Made by a program: the position numbers and the translations under genes
The notes under the pieces: generated by a model
The model's input: only the letters and a program-made list of their open reading frames with translations
Database searches by the model: none
Told to the model about the DNA's origin: nothing
Part shown: one piece after another, positions 8,619-17,091 of the stretch
How the letters are laid out: each line of letters opens with the position of its first letter
Numbering within the stretch: the first letter of the stretch is position 1
Source of the DNA: Pseudovibrio sp. Alg231-02
GTDB lineage: Bacteria; Pseudomonadota; Alphaproteobacteria; Rhizobiales; Stappiaceae
Length of the DNA stretch: 64,000 bases
NCBI RefSeq assembly: GCF_900143565.1
Contig: NZ_FREX01000003.1
Span: 522,536 to 586,535, forward strand
Direction: 5' to 3'

Positions 8619-10445
8619 ATGACACTCACGCAAGATATTGTTGCCTCGCCACATGATGTTCTGAAAAAAGTATTTGGCTATGACGCGTTTCGCGGCAATC
8701 AGCAGGTTGTGATTGATAGCGTAATGGCTGGTGAGAGCTGCTGTGTTCTTATGCCGACGGGGGCGGGTAAGTCGCTGTGCTATCAGGTGCCTGCCTTGTG
8801 CCGCCGCGGGGTGGGCGTTGTCGTTTCTCCACTCATTGCGCTGATGCAGGACCAAATTGCGACACTGCGCGAGCTTGGGGTGCGAGCGACGTCTATCAAC
8901 TCCGCGCTTTCTCGTGAGGACATTCAGGCTGCTTATCGGGATCTTCGGGCTGGCGAGCTGGATCTGCTTTATGTGGCGCCGGAACGGTTGGTGCGGCCTG
9001 AGTTTGTTGGTTTGCTGGAAGAGTTAAACCAACGCGGGTTGATTGCGCTGCTGGCGATTGATGAAGCGCACTGTATCAGCCAGTGGGGCCATGATTTCCG
9101 CCCTGAGTATCGCGAGCTGACCAATGTACGGGCGAAGCTTGAGGGTGTGCCTTGCCTTGCTGTGACGGCGACTGCGGATGAACCGACGCGGAAGGACATT
9201 CAAGAGCGTCTTGATCTACCGCGCCTGATTTCCTCCGGGTTTGATCGGCCTAACATCACCTACACCGTGGGCATCAAGAGTAATCCGAAGCAGCAGTTGC
9301 GGCGTTTCCTGAAAGATCGACCAGCTGGTGAAAGTGGCATCATCTATTGCCTGTCCCGCAAGAAGGTGGAGGAGACTGCCGCGTGGTTGGTTGATGAGGG
9401 CTTTGATGCGCTGCCTTATCATGCGGGTTTTGACAGTTCCGTACGTGAGGCCAATCAGGATCGCTTCATCAAAGAAGAAGGCATGATCATGGTTGCCACG
9501 GTCGCGTTTGGGATGGGCATTGATAAGCCCAACGTGCGGTTTGTGGCGCATCTGGACCTTCCGAAGAACATTGAGGCTTATTATCAGGAGACGGGCCGCG
9601 CTGGGCGTGATGGCCTGCCGTCTGAGGCGTGGCTGGTCTATGGTATGCAGGATGTTGTGTTCCTGAACCAGATGATTGACCGAAGTGAAGCGCCAGAGAG
9701 CCAGAAGCAGATTGAACGGCAGAAGCTGCGGTCTTTCCTCGCTTACTGTGAGACGGCGACCTGTCGGCGCTCTGTTCTGCTGCGCTACTTTGGCGATGAG
9801 TGCGAACCGTGTGGCAACTGCGATACCTGTTTGAACCCGCCGAAGACTATGGATGGGACTATTGCCGCGCAGAAGCTGCTCTCCTGCATTTTGCGCACGG
9901 GGCAGAGCTTTGGGGCGAACTATGTGATTGATGTTCTGCTTGGTAATGCGAGTGAGCGGATCATCTCACGTGGGCATGACCAGCTGTCGACGTTCAACAT
10001 TGGTGGTGAGTTCGACAAGATCAAGTGGAACGCCATTGCCCGGCAGCTATTGGCTGCCGGTCTGATCTACGCTGATCATGATGCGCATGGAGCTTTGAAG
10101 ATGACAGCTCTGGGTATGGAGTTCTTGAAGGAACGCCGGACTATTGAGCTGAAGGTGGATCAGCTTGCCAACTCTGCGAAGATGGAGCGCCGGACTAAGA
10201 TGCCAGCTAGGGCTCAGATTGAGGACATTGCGGATCAGGAGCTGTTTGAGAAACTTCGGGCGCGGCGGATGGAACTGGCGCGAGAGCGGAATGTGCCTCC
10301 TTATGTGATCTTCAATGATAAGACCCTGATTGAAATGGCAGTAGAACGCCCGCAGCGGTTGGAAGAGATGCTGGAAATCTCTGGTGTTGGCGAGTCCAAG
10401 CTGGAACGGTTTGGCCCTGACTTCCTGGAGATCATCCGCGATTAG
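8619..10445 (+). CDS. recQ: ATP-dependent DNA helicase RecQ
   Basis: 608-residue 3'-5' DNA helicase for recombination and replication-fork repair. Order of domains: DEAH helicase core with Walker [13 protein letters not shown] and [17 protein letters not shown], helicase C domain ending in [10 protein letters not shown], the zinc-binding RQC region with four cysteines between about residues 370 and 400 (CRRSVL to CGNCDTC), winged helix, and a C-terminal HRDC domain ([13 protein letters not shown]). The length equals E. coli RecQ. A GTG at 8607 is in frame, but the ATG at 8619 gives the expected N-terminus. It converges on the permease gene across a terminator. Confidence 0.97.
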   Translation: MTLTQDIVASPHDVLKKVFGYDAFRGNQQVVIDSVMAGESCCVLMPTGAGKSLCYQVPALCRRGVGVVVSPLIALMQDQIATLRELGVRATSINSALSREDIQAAYRDLRAGELDLLYVAPERLVRPEFVGLLEELNQRGLIALLAIDEAHCISQWGHDFRPEYRELTNVRAKLEGVPCLAVTATADEPTRKDIQERLDLPRLISSGFDRPNITYTVGIKSNPKQQLRRFLKDRPAGESGIIYCLSRKKVEETAAWLVDEGFDALPYHAGFDSSVREANQDRFIKEEGMIMVATVAFGMGIDKPNVRFVAHLDLPKNIEAYYQETGRAGRDGLPSEAWLVYGMQDVVFLNQMIDRSEAPESQKQIERQKLRSFLAYCETATCRRSVLLRYFGDECEPCGNCDTCLNPPKTMDGTIAAQKLLSCILRTGQSFGANYVIDVLLGNASERIISRGHDQLSTFNIGGEFDKIKWNAIARQLLAAGLIYADHDAHGALKMTALGMEFLKERRTIELKVDQLANSAKMERRTKMPARAQIEDIADQELFEKLRARRMELARERNVPPYVIFNDKTLIEMAVERPQRLEEMLEISGVGESKLERFGPDFLEIIRD

Positions 10446-10454
10446 AAAAAACAA

Positions 10455-10482
10455 ACCCCACTAACCTGATTGTTAGTAGGGT
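10455..10482 (-). terminator. Intrinsic terminator between recQ and permease
   Basis: Arms 10455-10465 and 10472-10482 pair with one mismatch. On the minus strand the stem is followed by a U-rich run (complement of the A-run 10446-10455), so it ends the permease transcript; recQ may use the same hairpin. Confidence 0.75.
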
Positions 10483-10522
10483 CTGATCTGCGTGAGTTGC
10501 AGGGTTTTTGAGGTTTCTAGGG

Positions 10523-11437
10523 TCAAAAGATCAGCGAATAGAGTACGCCTGCGCTGACAGCCATTCCCAGGATCACGACCAAAAAAGCGGCGATCATCTG
10601 GTTTTTGAAGAGGGACTTGAGCAAGATTACCTCTGTCAGGCTAGCACCTGCGCTGCCGATGATGAGGGCCATGATTGCGCCGAGGCCCATGCCTTTGCCT
10701 GCAAGTGCTGCGGTGAGCGGGATCACGGCTTCTGCTCTGATGTAGAGCGGGATGCCGATGATAGCGGCCACAGGGATTGCGAGTGGATTGTTTTCACCTG
10801 CCCATGAGGACACCAGATCTGTTGGCATGAAGCCATAGATCATTGAGCCGATGGCGATGCCGCCGATCAGGTATGGCAGGACTTTCTTGAAGTCTGCCCA
10901 TGTTGAGTTCCATACCCTTGCCCACTTGTTTTGAACTGGCGCACTTCCGCTGCAGCTGCTGCCGCATGAAGAGGTGGATGGGACAGCGTAGGCTTCTGGT
11001 TTCACAAACCTCTCAAAGCCAAGCTTTTCAAGCGTGTAACCTGCGATGATGGAGACCGCCAATGCGATGGTGAAGTAGAATACTGTGACACCCAGACCGA
11101 AAGTCACCGCGAACAAGCCGATGATAATCGGGTTAAGCAGTGGGCTGGCAAACAGGAACACCATCATGGTGCCAAAGCCGGCGCGGGCACGGAGCAGGCC
11201 TTTCAGGAACGGGATGGTGGAGCAGGAACAGAATGGGGTGATGACGCCAAGCGCTGCTGCTGTGACATAGCCTTTGCCGTTTTGACTGCTGAGGATCTTC
11301 TGCACGCGGCTTGGCGGAATGTATTCCTGCAAGATGCCGACGAAGTAACTGATCGCCAAAAAGAGGATCGTCAGTTCCACAGCAAGCACTGCGAACATTT
11401 CCAGGCTGCTTATGAGCATTTCAGAGGACAGTGACAT
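10523..11437 (-). CDS. ArsP/YraQ-type permease (DUF318)
   Basis: 304-residue inner-membrane permease with about eight helices in two halves. The signature PFCSCSTIPFLKGLLRARAG in helix 2 and ASPLLNPIII match the PF03773 family, which includes ArsP, an efflux permease for trivalent organoarsenicals. A cysteine-rich cytoplasmic loop (SSCGSSC) near residue 155 suggests metal or metalloid binding. It is divergent from an ArsR-family repressor gene, with two matching operator-like palindromes between them, which supports induction by a thiophilic ion. The actual substrate is inference. Confidence 0.88.
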   Translation of the reverse strand: MSLSSEMLISSLEMFAVLAVELTILFLAISYFVGILQEYIPPSRVQKILSSQNGKGYVTAAALGVITPFCSCSTIPFLKGLLRARAGFGTMMVFLFASPLLNPIIIGLFAVTFGLGVTVFYFTIALAVSIIAGYTLEKLGFERFVKPEAYAVPSTSSCGSSCSGSAPVQNKWARVWNSTWADFKKVLPYLIGGIAIGSMIYGFMPTDLVSSWAGENNPLAIPVAAIIGIPLYIRAEAVIPLTAALAGKGMGLGAIMALIIGSAGASLTEVILLKSLFKNQMIAAFLVVILGMAVSAGVLYSLIF

Positions 11438-11458
11438 TGGGTATGATCCTTATTACGA

Positions 11459-11480
11459 TATTTCCGGATTTGTCGAAATA
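11459..11480. promoter_or_regulatory. Putative ArsR operator, distal
   Basis: TATTTC-N10-GAAATA inverted repeat (22 bases) in the permease/arsR divergent gap, lying nearer the permease. It shares arm sequence and the 10-base spacer with the site at 11507-11530. Confidence 0.65.
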
Positions 11481-11506
11481 ATAGAATAATAGGTTTTCAT
11501 GTCAAG

Positions 11507-11530
11507 ATATTTCTAGTAATATCGAAATAT
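11507..11530. promoter_or_regulatory. Putative ArsR operator, proximal
   Basis: ATATTTC-N10-GAAATAT, perfect 7-base arms, ending 20 bases before the arsR ATG. The centre is 49 bases from the centre of the distal site. The size and symmetry fit a dimeric winged-helix repressor. Confidence 0.7.
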
Positions 11531-11550
11531 AAGAAATTCTGGTGAATGAG

Positions 11551-11883
11551 ATGAATATCGAAAAAACTGCTAAGGCCTTGAAAGAACTTGGACATGTAAC
11601 GCGTCTTGCAATTTATAAGCGGCTTGTGAAAGCTGGCTATAAAGGCCTTGCCGTGGGTACATTGCAGGAAGAACTGGAGATTCCGGGCTCAACACTGTCG
11701 CATCATCTGTCTGGTTTGGCCTCTGCAGGCTTGATCAAACAGCGGCGTGAGGGGCGGGTGCTTTACTGTGTGGCTCAGTTTGAGCAGTTGGATGAAGTTC
11801 TGCAGTTTTTGCGAGCTGAGTGCTGTATCGACGACAAGTTCTATACGGACGACAATGATCTCAAAGAGCTGAAGCGTGGCTGA
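11551..11883 (+). CDS. ArsR-family metal-sensing repressor
   Basis: 110-residue winged-helix repressor. The HTH lies at about residues 38-62 (LQEELEIPGSTLSHHLSGLASAG), followed by the wing KQRREGRVLYCV. A C-terminal cysteine pair (AECCID, near residue 88) is typical of ArsR proteins that sense As(III)/Sb(III) or related ions, with a further cysteine in the wing. An alternative GTG start at 11542 would add three residues. It should repress itself and the divergent permease through the paired palindromes in the gap; inducer identity is inferred. Confidence 0.9.
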   Translation: MNIEKTAKALKELGHVTRLAIYKRLVKAGYKGLAVGTLQEELEIPGSTLSHHLSGLASAGLIKQRREGRVLYCVAQFEQLDEVLQFLRAECCIDDKFYTDDNDLKELKRG

Positions 11884-11959
11884 TCTTTGAATGAGGCTTA
11901 GTTGAGTTTCTCTGACTTGATGGCCAGCACGGAGGAGTTACAGTATCTGCATTTCACAA

Positions 11960-12469
11960 TTGCAGGTATTTGAAGTGGTTGATCAGATTGAGTTTGTGCA
12001 GGCTGTCGCAGAGAGCTCCAGCTTGCAGGAGGCCGCACAGAAAGTGGGCGTGTTGTTCTCCAAGTTTCCCGGATACAAGCTGTTTACGCTTACGGTGGCG
12101 CATCCTGACGGGAGCCATGTGGTGCGGTTGTTTTCCAGCGCGGAAGGCTCTTATGGCACCTCCGGCACCAAGCCGATTGAAAAAGAAGGTGGCTGGTATG
12201 AGCGCGTGCTTGTGCAGCAGAAGCCGTTTCTTGGATACACCATTGAAGATGTGAAGGACTACTTTCCCGACCATGAGAAGATCGCAGCCATGGGGCTTGG
12301 TGCAACGCTAAACCTGCCTGTGGTGGTGTCAGGCGAGGTGATTGGCACGGTGAACCTGCTGGATGCAGACCATGCCTACACGGAAGCAGATGCGGAGAAG
12401 AGCTTTGCGTTGTCGCAGGCGCTGGCGCCACTCTTTTTGAAGGCACGGGAAGAGCTGGCTGTCGTTTGA
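11960..12469 (+). CDS. GAF domain protein, non-ATG start
   Basis: About 169 residues forming one GAF domain: LQEAAQKVGVLFSKFPGYKLFTL near the start and GLGATLNLPVVVSGEVIGTVNLLD in the second half, then a long C-terminal helix. GAF domains bind small ligands such as cyclic nucleotides, haem or bilins; there is no attached output domain, and no fRMsr cysteine set is evident. No ATG or GTG exists in this frame after the stop at 11918, so translation begins at TTG 11960 or at an even rarer ATT/ATC closer to the GGAGGAG box at 11931-11937. A 17-codon frame (11920-11973) overlaps the start. Confidence 0.75.
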   Translation: MQVFEVVDQIEFVQAVAESSSLQEAAQKVGVLFSKFPGYKLFTLTVAHPDGSHVVRLFSSAEGSYGTSGTKPIEKEGGWYERVLVQQKPFLGYTIEDVKDYFPDHEKIAAMGLGATLNLPVVVSGEVIGTVNLLDADHAYTEADAEKSFALSQALAPLFLKAREELAVV

Positions 12470-12652
12470 TTTCAATTCATCTGTTTTCGCTTAGTGGGCC
12501 TTTACCTTAAGGCTCGAAACCTTCCATTTTCGCCGAGTTTCTCCCGATTTGTTTCTCTCAGGGTAACCATGAATGGGGCATGAAAGATGCTCCATTCCGT
12601 CCGCGTTCTGCGCTGGCACCATGCAACCCCTGAGAGACGAGCGGTACAGGCT

Positions 12653-13015
12653 ATGGCTTCTGGTGGCGAACATGAGCAATTCGCTGGGCATCTTCCTATC
12701 TTCATCACTGCACCGGGCAGTACAGATGTTTTGATGGTGGTCACCATCTTCATCGCCATTGGTGCGGTGTTGCTGGCGGGTGTCTTTTACTTTTCCCTGC
12801 ATGCCCTGCCAGAGAAGATGGCGCACAAGTATGGGCGGTCGCATATGCAGATCGTGGCCCTACTGGCGGTGTTGGCGTTGTTCACGCACAACAACTACTT
12901 CTGGATTGCTGCGCTGTTGCTGGCTGCGATTAACCTGCCGGATTACGAGACACCGCTTAACACCATCGCCAACTCTTTGCGCAAGACGATAAAGGGGAAG
13001 AAACAGAATGATTGA
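12653..13015 (+). CDS. Small inner-membrane protein paired with HlyD-type adaptor
   Basis: 120 residues with an extracytoplasmic-looking N-terminus (HLPIFITAPGSTDVLMVV) and two or three transmembrane segments at about residues 25-47 and 67-95. I know such proteins as conserved partners encoded next to HlyD-like membrane fusion proteins; the function is unknown. The frame is open from an ATG at 12587, but the ATG at 12653 begins MASGGEHEQFAGHLP, which is where relatives begin. The stop overlaps the next gene by eight bases, implying translational coupling. Confidence 0.75.
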   Translation: MASGGEHEQFAGHLPIFITAPGSTDVLMVVTIFIAIGAVLLAGVFYFSLHALPEKMAHKYGRSHMQIVALLAVLALFTHNNYFWIAALLLAAINLPDYETPLNTIANSLRKTIKGKKQND

Positions 13016-14240
13016 GTTTCTTCTTTGCTCGCTTGTGACGATCCTGCCGGACTATCTGTTTCGTCGCTACAAGCAGGGTAAGCGGATCGGGCACGAGATT
13101 ACGTTTTTTACGGTGTGGTATGAACTGCGCTGGGGGATTACCGGGGCGCTGATGCTGACCATTGCGTTGATCACGCTGGTTTTCTTCTATCACCCGACCA
13201 CGTCTAACGTTCTGTCGCTGTATCGCACTGTCTCCATCCTGCCGGAAACGGCGGGGCGGGTTGATTTGGTGGTGGTGGAGAACAACGAGCATGTGAAGGC
13301 CGGGCAACTGCTGTTTACGCTGGATTCCTCTACTGAGAAAGCTCAGGTGGATACGGCGCAGAGTGAAGTGGATGAAATTGATGCTGAGATCCAGCTGGCG
13401 AATTCTGAGCTGATCAGTGCGGAAGCCATGATCTCTCAGGCGCAGGGTGCCTATAATCAATCTGTCAGTGAGTTGGAGCGGACGCTGGACCTACAACGGC
13501 GCAACTCTGATATTGTGACGCAGAAAGAAATTGATACGCGTGAAAATCAGGTGGTTGTGCGCAAAGGGCAGCTGGATGCGGCTGTGGCCAACCGGGATAT
13601 CGTGCAGACGAAGATTACCGTGAGCCTGCCTGCACAGCGGACCAGCGCGATTGCGCGGTTGCATCAGGCGGAGTCCGCCTATCACAAGAAATTTGTTTAT
13701 GCTGGCGTTGATGGTGTGATCACGCAGTTCATTCTTCAGCCGGGTGATATTGTAAGCCCGATCCTACGTCCTGCTGGTATTCTCGTGCCTTCTACGACGG
13801 GGTATGGGCGGTTTCAGGCGGGCTTTGGGCAGATTACTGCTACTGTGATCAAGGTTGGTATGGCGGCAGAGATCACCTGTGCATCGCGGCCGTTTGAGGT
13901 TATTCCGATGGTCGTGGTGGATACACAGGACTTTATCTCCTCAGGTCAGTTTCGCCCGACGGATCAGTTGGTGGATGCGCAGGATGTTGCGCGTCCGGGA
14001 ACCTTGCTGGTGATCATGGAGCCGCTTTATCCCGGTGATACGAATGGTATTCCTCCCGGCAGCAAGTGCATTGCCAATGCCTACAGCAATTATGGTGAGC
14101 AGATTGCAGCGGGTGAGTTTGGGTTCTGGGGCGGCCTTTACTATCACATGGTGGATGCGACCTCGATCATGCATGCGCTGATCTTGCGGTTCCAGGCGTT
14201 GGCCTTCCCAGTCAAGGTGTTGGTGCTATCCGGTCATTAA
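13008..14240 (+). CDS. HlyD-family membrane fusion protein
   Basis: 410 residues. A single N-terminal helix (about residues 43-65) anchors the protein in the inner membrane. The lipoyl-like half-motif appears as ILPETAGRVDLVVVENNEHVKAG, followed by a long coiled coil (residues about 115-200) and the second half AGVDGVITQFILQPGDIV, then a beta-barrel domain. Such proteins bridge an inner-membrane pump to an outer-membrane channel or act alone in exporters of the EmrA/YibH type. No ABC, MFS or TolC gene is adjacent, so its partner must be the small upstream membrane protein or lie elsewhere. A two-hairpin repeat begins at its stop codon. Confidence 0.88.
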   Translation: MIEFLLCSLVTILPDYLFRRYKQGKRIGHEITFFTVWYELRWGITGALMLTIALITLVFFYHPTTSNVLSLYRTVSILPETAGRVDLVVVENNEHVKAGQLLFTLDSSTEKAQVDTAQSEVDEIDAEIQLANSELISAEAMISQAQGAYNQSVSELERTLDLQRRNSDIVTQKEIDTRENQVVVRKGQLDAAVANRDIVQTKITVSLPAQRTSAIARLHQAESAYHKKFVYAGVDGVITQFILQPGDIVSPILRPAGILVPSTTGYGRFQAGFGQITATVIKVGMAAEITCASRPFEVIPMVVVDTQDFISSGQFRPTDQLVDAQDVARPGTLLVIMEPLYPGDTNGIPPGSKCIANAYSNYGEQIAAGEFGFWGGLYYHMVDATSIMHALILRFQALAFPVKVLVLSGH

Positions 14241-14332
14241 AGCAGTTCGCATTTAAGTTGAAACACCTGAACTGCTTTAGTCTTTGTTTTTGCGTATCTC
14301 CGAAAACCGGTTTCCACTTTTCGGAGATACGC
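14238..14332 (+). repeat. Two-hairpin repeat, copy 1
   Basis: First stem: arms 14238-14248 and 14269-14279, 11 bp perfect, 20-base loop; its first three bases are the TAA stop of the HlyD gene. Second stem: arms 14292-14306 and 14318-14332, 15 bp perfect, 11-base loop. The same geometry occurs at 30196-30289 with paired sequence changes. It probably acts in 3'-end stability or termination and may be a dispersed REP-like family. Confidence 0.85.
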
Positions 14333-14350
14333 TGTAAAGCGTGTGGGGCG

Positions 14351-14794
14351 CTATTTTCGAGCGCCCACAAAGATGCCGGTGAGCACCATGCCGACCAGGC
14401 CGATGACGGTGGTTGCGGTGCTGCCTACGAGGAACTCCAGTACGCTGTCGGCCAGATTGAACGAGTTGCCATAGACATTTTTGAAGCCTGCCAGCACTAG
14501 GATGAGGGCAACTGTGCCGCAATACACACACATGAACCAGTAGGCTTTGCCTGCGTAGGGTTTGATGAGGGCGTCCAGCTCCTGCTTGGTTGCGAGCCGT
14601 GACTTGAGCTCCATCAGCTCGTTCTGAAGCAGGGTGTTGTCGTCAGACAGGGCCTGACGGTCTTTCAGCAGCTGCTCGAACCCGATCTTGGCGGGTGGGT
14701 CCACCTCAATAGGGAGCTTGGAGACGGCTGCGTCGATGTCATCCACAGTGAGTGGCTTTTCGAGTGTGTCCTCGAATGTATCGTTAGGCGGCAT
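14351..14794 (-). CDS. Two-helix membrane protein, candidate toxin of Panacea module
   Basis: 147 residues. The N-terminal half is acidic and then coiled-coil (LLKDRQALSDDNTLLQNEL), predicted cytoplasmic. Two transmembrane helices follow at about residues 85-104 and 118-143, with an ending (VLEFLVGSTATTVIGLVGMV) reminiscent of two-helix effectors in phage-defence genes. Its ATG lies within the end of the Panacea gene (11-base overlap), so the two are translated together in antitoxin-toxin order. A membrane-damaging toxin or effector is inferred from context; no catalytic motif is visible. Confidence 0.75.
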   Translation of the reverse strand: MPPNDTFEDTLEKPLTVDDIDAAVSKLPIEVDPPAKIGFEQLLKDRQALSDDNTLLQNELMELKSRLATKQELDALIKPYAGKAYWFMCVYCGTVALILVLAGFKNVYGNSFNLADSVLEFLVGSTATTVIGLVGMVLTGIFVGARK

Positions 14795-15311
14795 TGATCC
14801 GACCCGCTGTTTGTATGGACTGCTCTTCTTCTGCGTGAGAGCGGCCCGCTAAGGCGAGTTTGATGTAATATTGTCGGGTGCGTTCTGTATCGATTTCTGC
14901 GTTTCTCCCCTTTTCGAAGTAGGCATGGGCCCATGGAGAATTCGCTTGATGGGTGAGATCTGACAGTTGCTGCGGCGTGTAGTTACGGTACTTCTTCCAG
15001 ACGTGATCAATGATGTCTTGCTCACTACCGTTGATGCGACCAGTGACGATCTGGCCGGTGACGGGATCTGCAATTTCACAATTGGGGCCTTTGTGCCCGC
15101 CTTCCTTTATGAAATCCCATATCTGCCGAAATACTGGGCCATTTTTCCAAGCTTGGGGAGCTGAGTTCACCAATGGCTCGCCGTTGATTGCGAGGTTCCA
15201 GCCGTTGGCGATGGCAACGAGTTTTTGAATGTACATCTGAGATGGATATTCAGAGCTGCCTCGGCGTCTCAGAAATTCATTGGCGATGGCACAAGGCGAG
15301 TGTCTTGGCAT
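14784..15311 (-). CDS. Panacea-domain protein (DUF4065), probable antitoxin
   Basis: 175 residues. The Panacea fold is recognisable from AIANEFLRRRG, YIQKLVAIANGWNLA, PQAWKNGPVFRQIW and the hallmark LSDLTHQANSPW (about residues 135-147). Panacea domains (SocA/GepA-like) act as antitoxins for many unrelated toxins in PanAT toxin-antitoxin systems. Here the partner would be the overlapping two-helix membrane protein downstream. The upstream 178 bases are AT-rich and probably contain the promoter. The family call is firm; the antitoxin role is inferred from family and arrangement. Confidence 0.88.
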   Translation of the reverse strand: MPRHSPCAIANEFLRRRGSSEYPSQMYIQKLVAIANGWNLAINGEPLVNSAPQAWKNGPVFRQIWDFIKEGGHKGPNCEIADPVTGQIVTGRINGSEQDIIDHVWKKYRNYTPQQLSDLTHQANSPWAHAYFEKGRNAEIDTERTRQYYIKLALAGRSHAEEEQSIQTAGRINAA

Positions 15312-15488
15312 TTTTTGCCCCTACAAATGCTGTTGGAACAAGCAGAAAATTGCTTAGAAAAACATATGGTACGCTACGTTAAGAAAATAAAACCTCTTAT
15401 TGATCTTGGCTAGTGAAATTTGGTTGTACCCCTGAAAACTAAGCGGTTACGTTGTGGTTATCTGTGCGTGTTGGATGCATTTAACTGG

Positions 15489-15839
15489 CTATAAATCAGG
15501 GAATACAGCTTTTACGACTGCGGATTGTAGCTGGTGATGTTTCCAGTGATTTGAGTCGGCGTACCATCGCTTACTCGGGAATGCGGAGTTGTAAACGTCG
15601 TTTCGTTTCTCTTTGGCCCGATTGATTATGTGGCTAAGTGGGGACTGCAAAACATAGGCAATTCCTGCAGGTATCAGCAGAACTGGCAGGTAGATGGCGG
15701 CGGCGATAGTGGTGATGACAGCCACTATGCTTGCGATCATATGGTAGCGCTCGGCCATGGTTGGGTGGGCTTTGTGAAAGTCCCTGAACTGGAAAACCTT
15801 GCGTTCATACCAATGGAACAGTGAGAGCGGTCCGTACAT
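15489..15839 (-). CDS. Small membrane protein of unknown function
   Basis: 116 residues. A basic, aromatic N-terminus (YGPLSLFHWYERKVFQFRDF) precedes one long hydrophobic stretch at about residues 34-66, long enough for a helical hairpin, followed by a basic tail rich in Trp and His. I do not recognise the family. It lies 178 bases upstream of the Panacea gene on the same strand, so it may belong to the same accessory cassette or be independent. ATG at 15839; ribosome-binding site is weak. Confidence 0.55.
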   Translation of the reverse strand: MYGPLSLFHWYERKVFQFRDFHKAHPTMAERYHMIASIVAVITTIAAAIYLPVLLIPAGIAYVLQSPLSHIINRAKEKRNDVYNSAFPSKRWYADSNHWKHHQLQSAVVKAVFPDL

Positions 15840-15912
15840 TTGGTGTCCTGCAGTGTGACTATGTTTCTGATGCCAGCTTGAAGCCTATATCTGCAGTGTC
15901 ACTTGGCCAAGA

Positions 15913-15944
15913 AAAAAGCCCGGGGCGGGTGCCTCGGGCTTTTT
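15913..15944. terminator. Bidirectional intrinsic terminator
   Basis: Perfect 10-bp stem (15913-15922 with 15935-15944) bearing A-run and T-run ends in both directions. It ends the minus-strand Bax-inhibitor gene transcript. Confidence 0.85.
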
Positions 15945-15973
15945 CTGATTTGTACGCCTGATGGCTGCTGCGA

Positions 15974-16756
15974 TTACTCGCGGTTGCCGAACAGGGACAG
16001 AAGCATCATGAACAGGTTGATGAAGTCCAGGTACAGACGCAGCGCGCCCATAATGGCTTTCTTGCCTGCTACTTCGCTGTCATCAACAGCTGCATACATT
16101 TCCTTGATCTGCTGGGTGTCGTAGGCGGTGAGGCCTGCGAATACCAGAACGCCAACCACGGAGATTGCGAACTGCAGAGCAGAAGACGCAAGGAAGAGGT
16201 TGACCACAGACGCGATGATGATGCCGATCAGGCCCATGAACAAGAAGGAACCCCAAGCGGAGAGGTCTTTCTTGGTGGTGTAGCCGAACAGGCTCAGCGC
16301 GCCAAAGGAAGCTGCAGAGATGAAGAATACACGAGCAATGGAGTTGCCGGTGTAAACGATGAAGATCGATGAGAGAGAAACACCCATCAAAGCTGCAAAT
16401 GCCCAGAAGGTCATTTGTGCGGCGGATGCGCTCATCTTATTGATCCGTGCGCTCAGGAAGAACACGAAACCAAGTGGAGCAAGCATAACAACCCACTTCA
16501 GCGGGCTACCATACAGTGCAACACCAAGGCTGGTGAGCAAAGTATTACCCATCTGAGCTGCTGCCATAGATGGATCAGTCGTCGTCGCCATCATTGAGGT
16601 GAGCAGTGCGAGCACACCGGTGATTGCAACACCGACTGCCATGTAGTTGTAAACGCGAAGCATGTAGGCGCGCAGACCAGCGTCAAATGCGGCTGCATTG
16701 GCATGAGAGCCAGCCATTCCATACCGCGTAGAATTATTGCGGTCGAAGGTCGCCAT
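15974..16756 (-). CDS. Bax inhibitor-1/YccA family membrane protein
   Basis: 260 residues with seven predicted transmembrane helices after a 28-residue N-terminal tail. RAYMLRVYNYMAVGVAITG and the C-terminal YDTQQIKEMYAAVDD with LRLYLDFINLFMMLLSLFG are characteristic of the BI-1/YbhL/YccA family. Bacterial members include a pH-sensitive calcium leak channel (BsYetJ) and a modulator of the FtsH protease (YccA). Which role applies here cannot be read. A GAGAGAGGATCC box precedes the ATG. Transcription ends at the terminator at 15913-15944. Confidence 0.95.
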   Translation of the reverse strand: MATFDRNNSTRYGMAGSHANAAAFDAGLRAYMLRVYNYMAVGVAITGVLALLTSMMATTTDPSMAAAQMGNTLLTSLGVALYGSPLKWVVMLAPLGFVFFLSARINKMSASAAQMTFWAFAALMGVSLSSIFIVYTGNSIARVFFISAASFGALSLFGYTTKKDLSAWGSFLFMGLIGIIIASVVNLFLASSALQFAISVVGVLVFAGLTAYDTQQIKEMYAAVDDSEVAGKKAIMGALRLYLDFINLFMMLLSLFGNRE

Positions 16757-17091
16757 GTGGATCCTCTCTCTTGTTAAACACGTGTTTGCTGTTGGTCATA
16801 CCAAACAGCACGGGTGACTGACCCGAGTTACATATCAGCAAATATGGTGGGAAAAAGGGCGTAAGACAAGAGTGCACCCTGCCGATTTTTGTAAAATCGC
16901 CCCTTAAAGCAAGGTCTTTTGGTATAAACTTGGTAAAACCGGACCCTATTATTAACCAGTTGTAATGTTGCTGGTGGTGCAAGACCTTAGCCGGAAAATA
17001 GAAGAGTTGGTCTGTTAACTCATAATTCTGAGAGATGTGGACTGCATCTGCGTCGATCAACGCTTTTTTACTTGATGCAGTCCACGGAGTT
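16757..17091. other. 335-base intergenic region with small hairpin
   Basis: No gene. It lies upstream of the Bax-inhibitor gene and downstream of the ABC permease (both on the minus strand). A 7-bp stem at 16883-16899 (loop TGT) could be an operator or RNA hairpin. Nothing else is recognisable. Confidence 0.45.
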
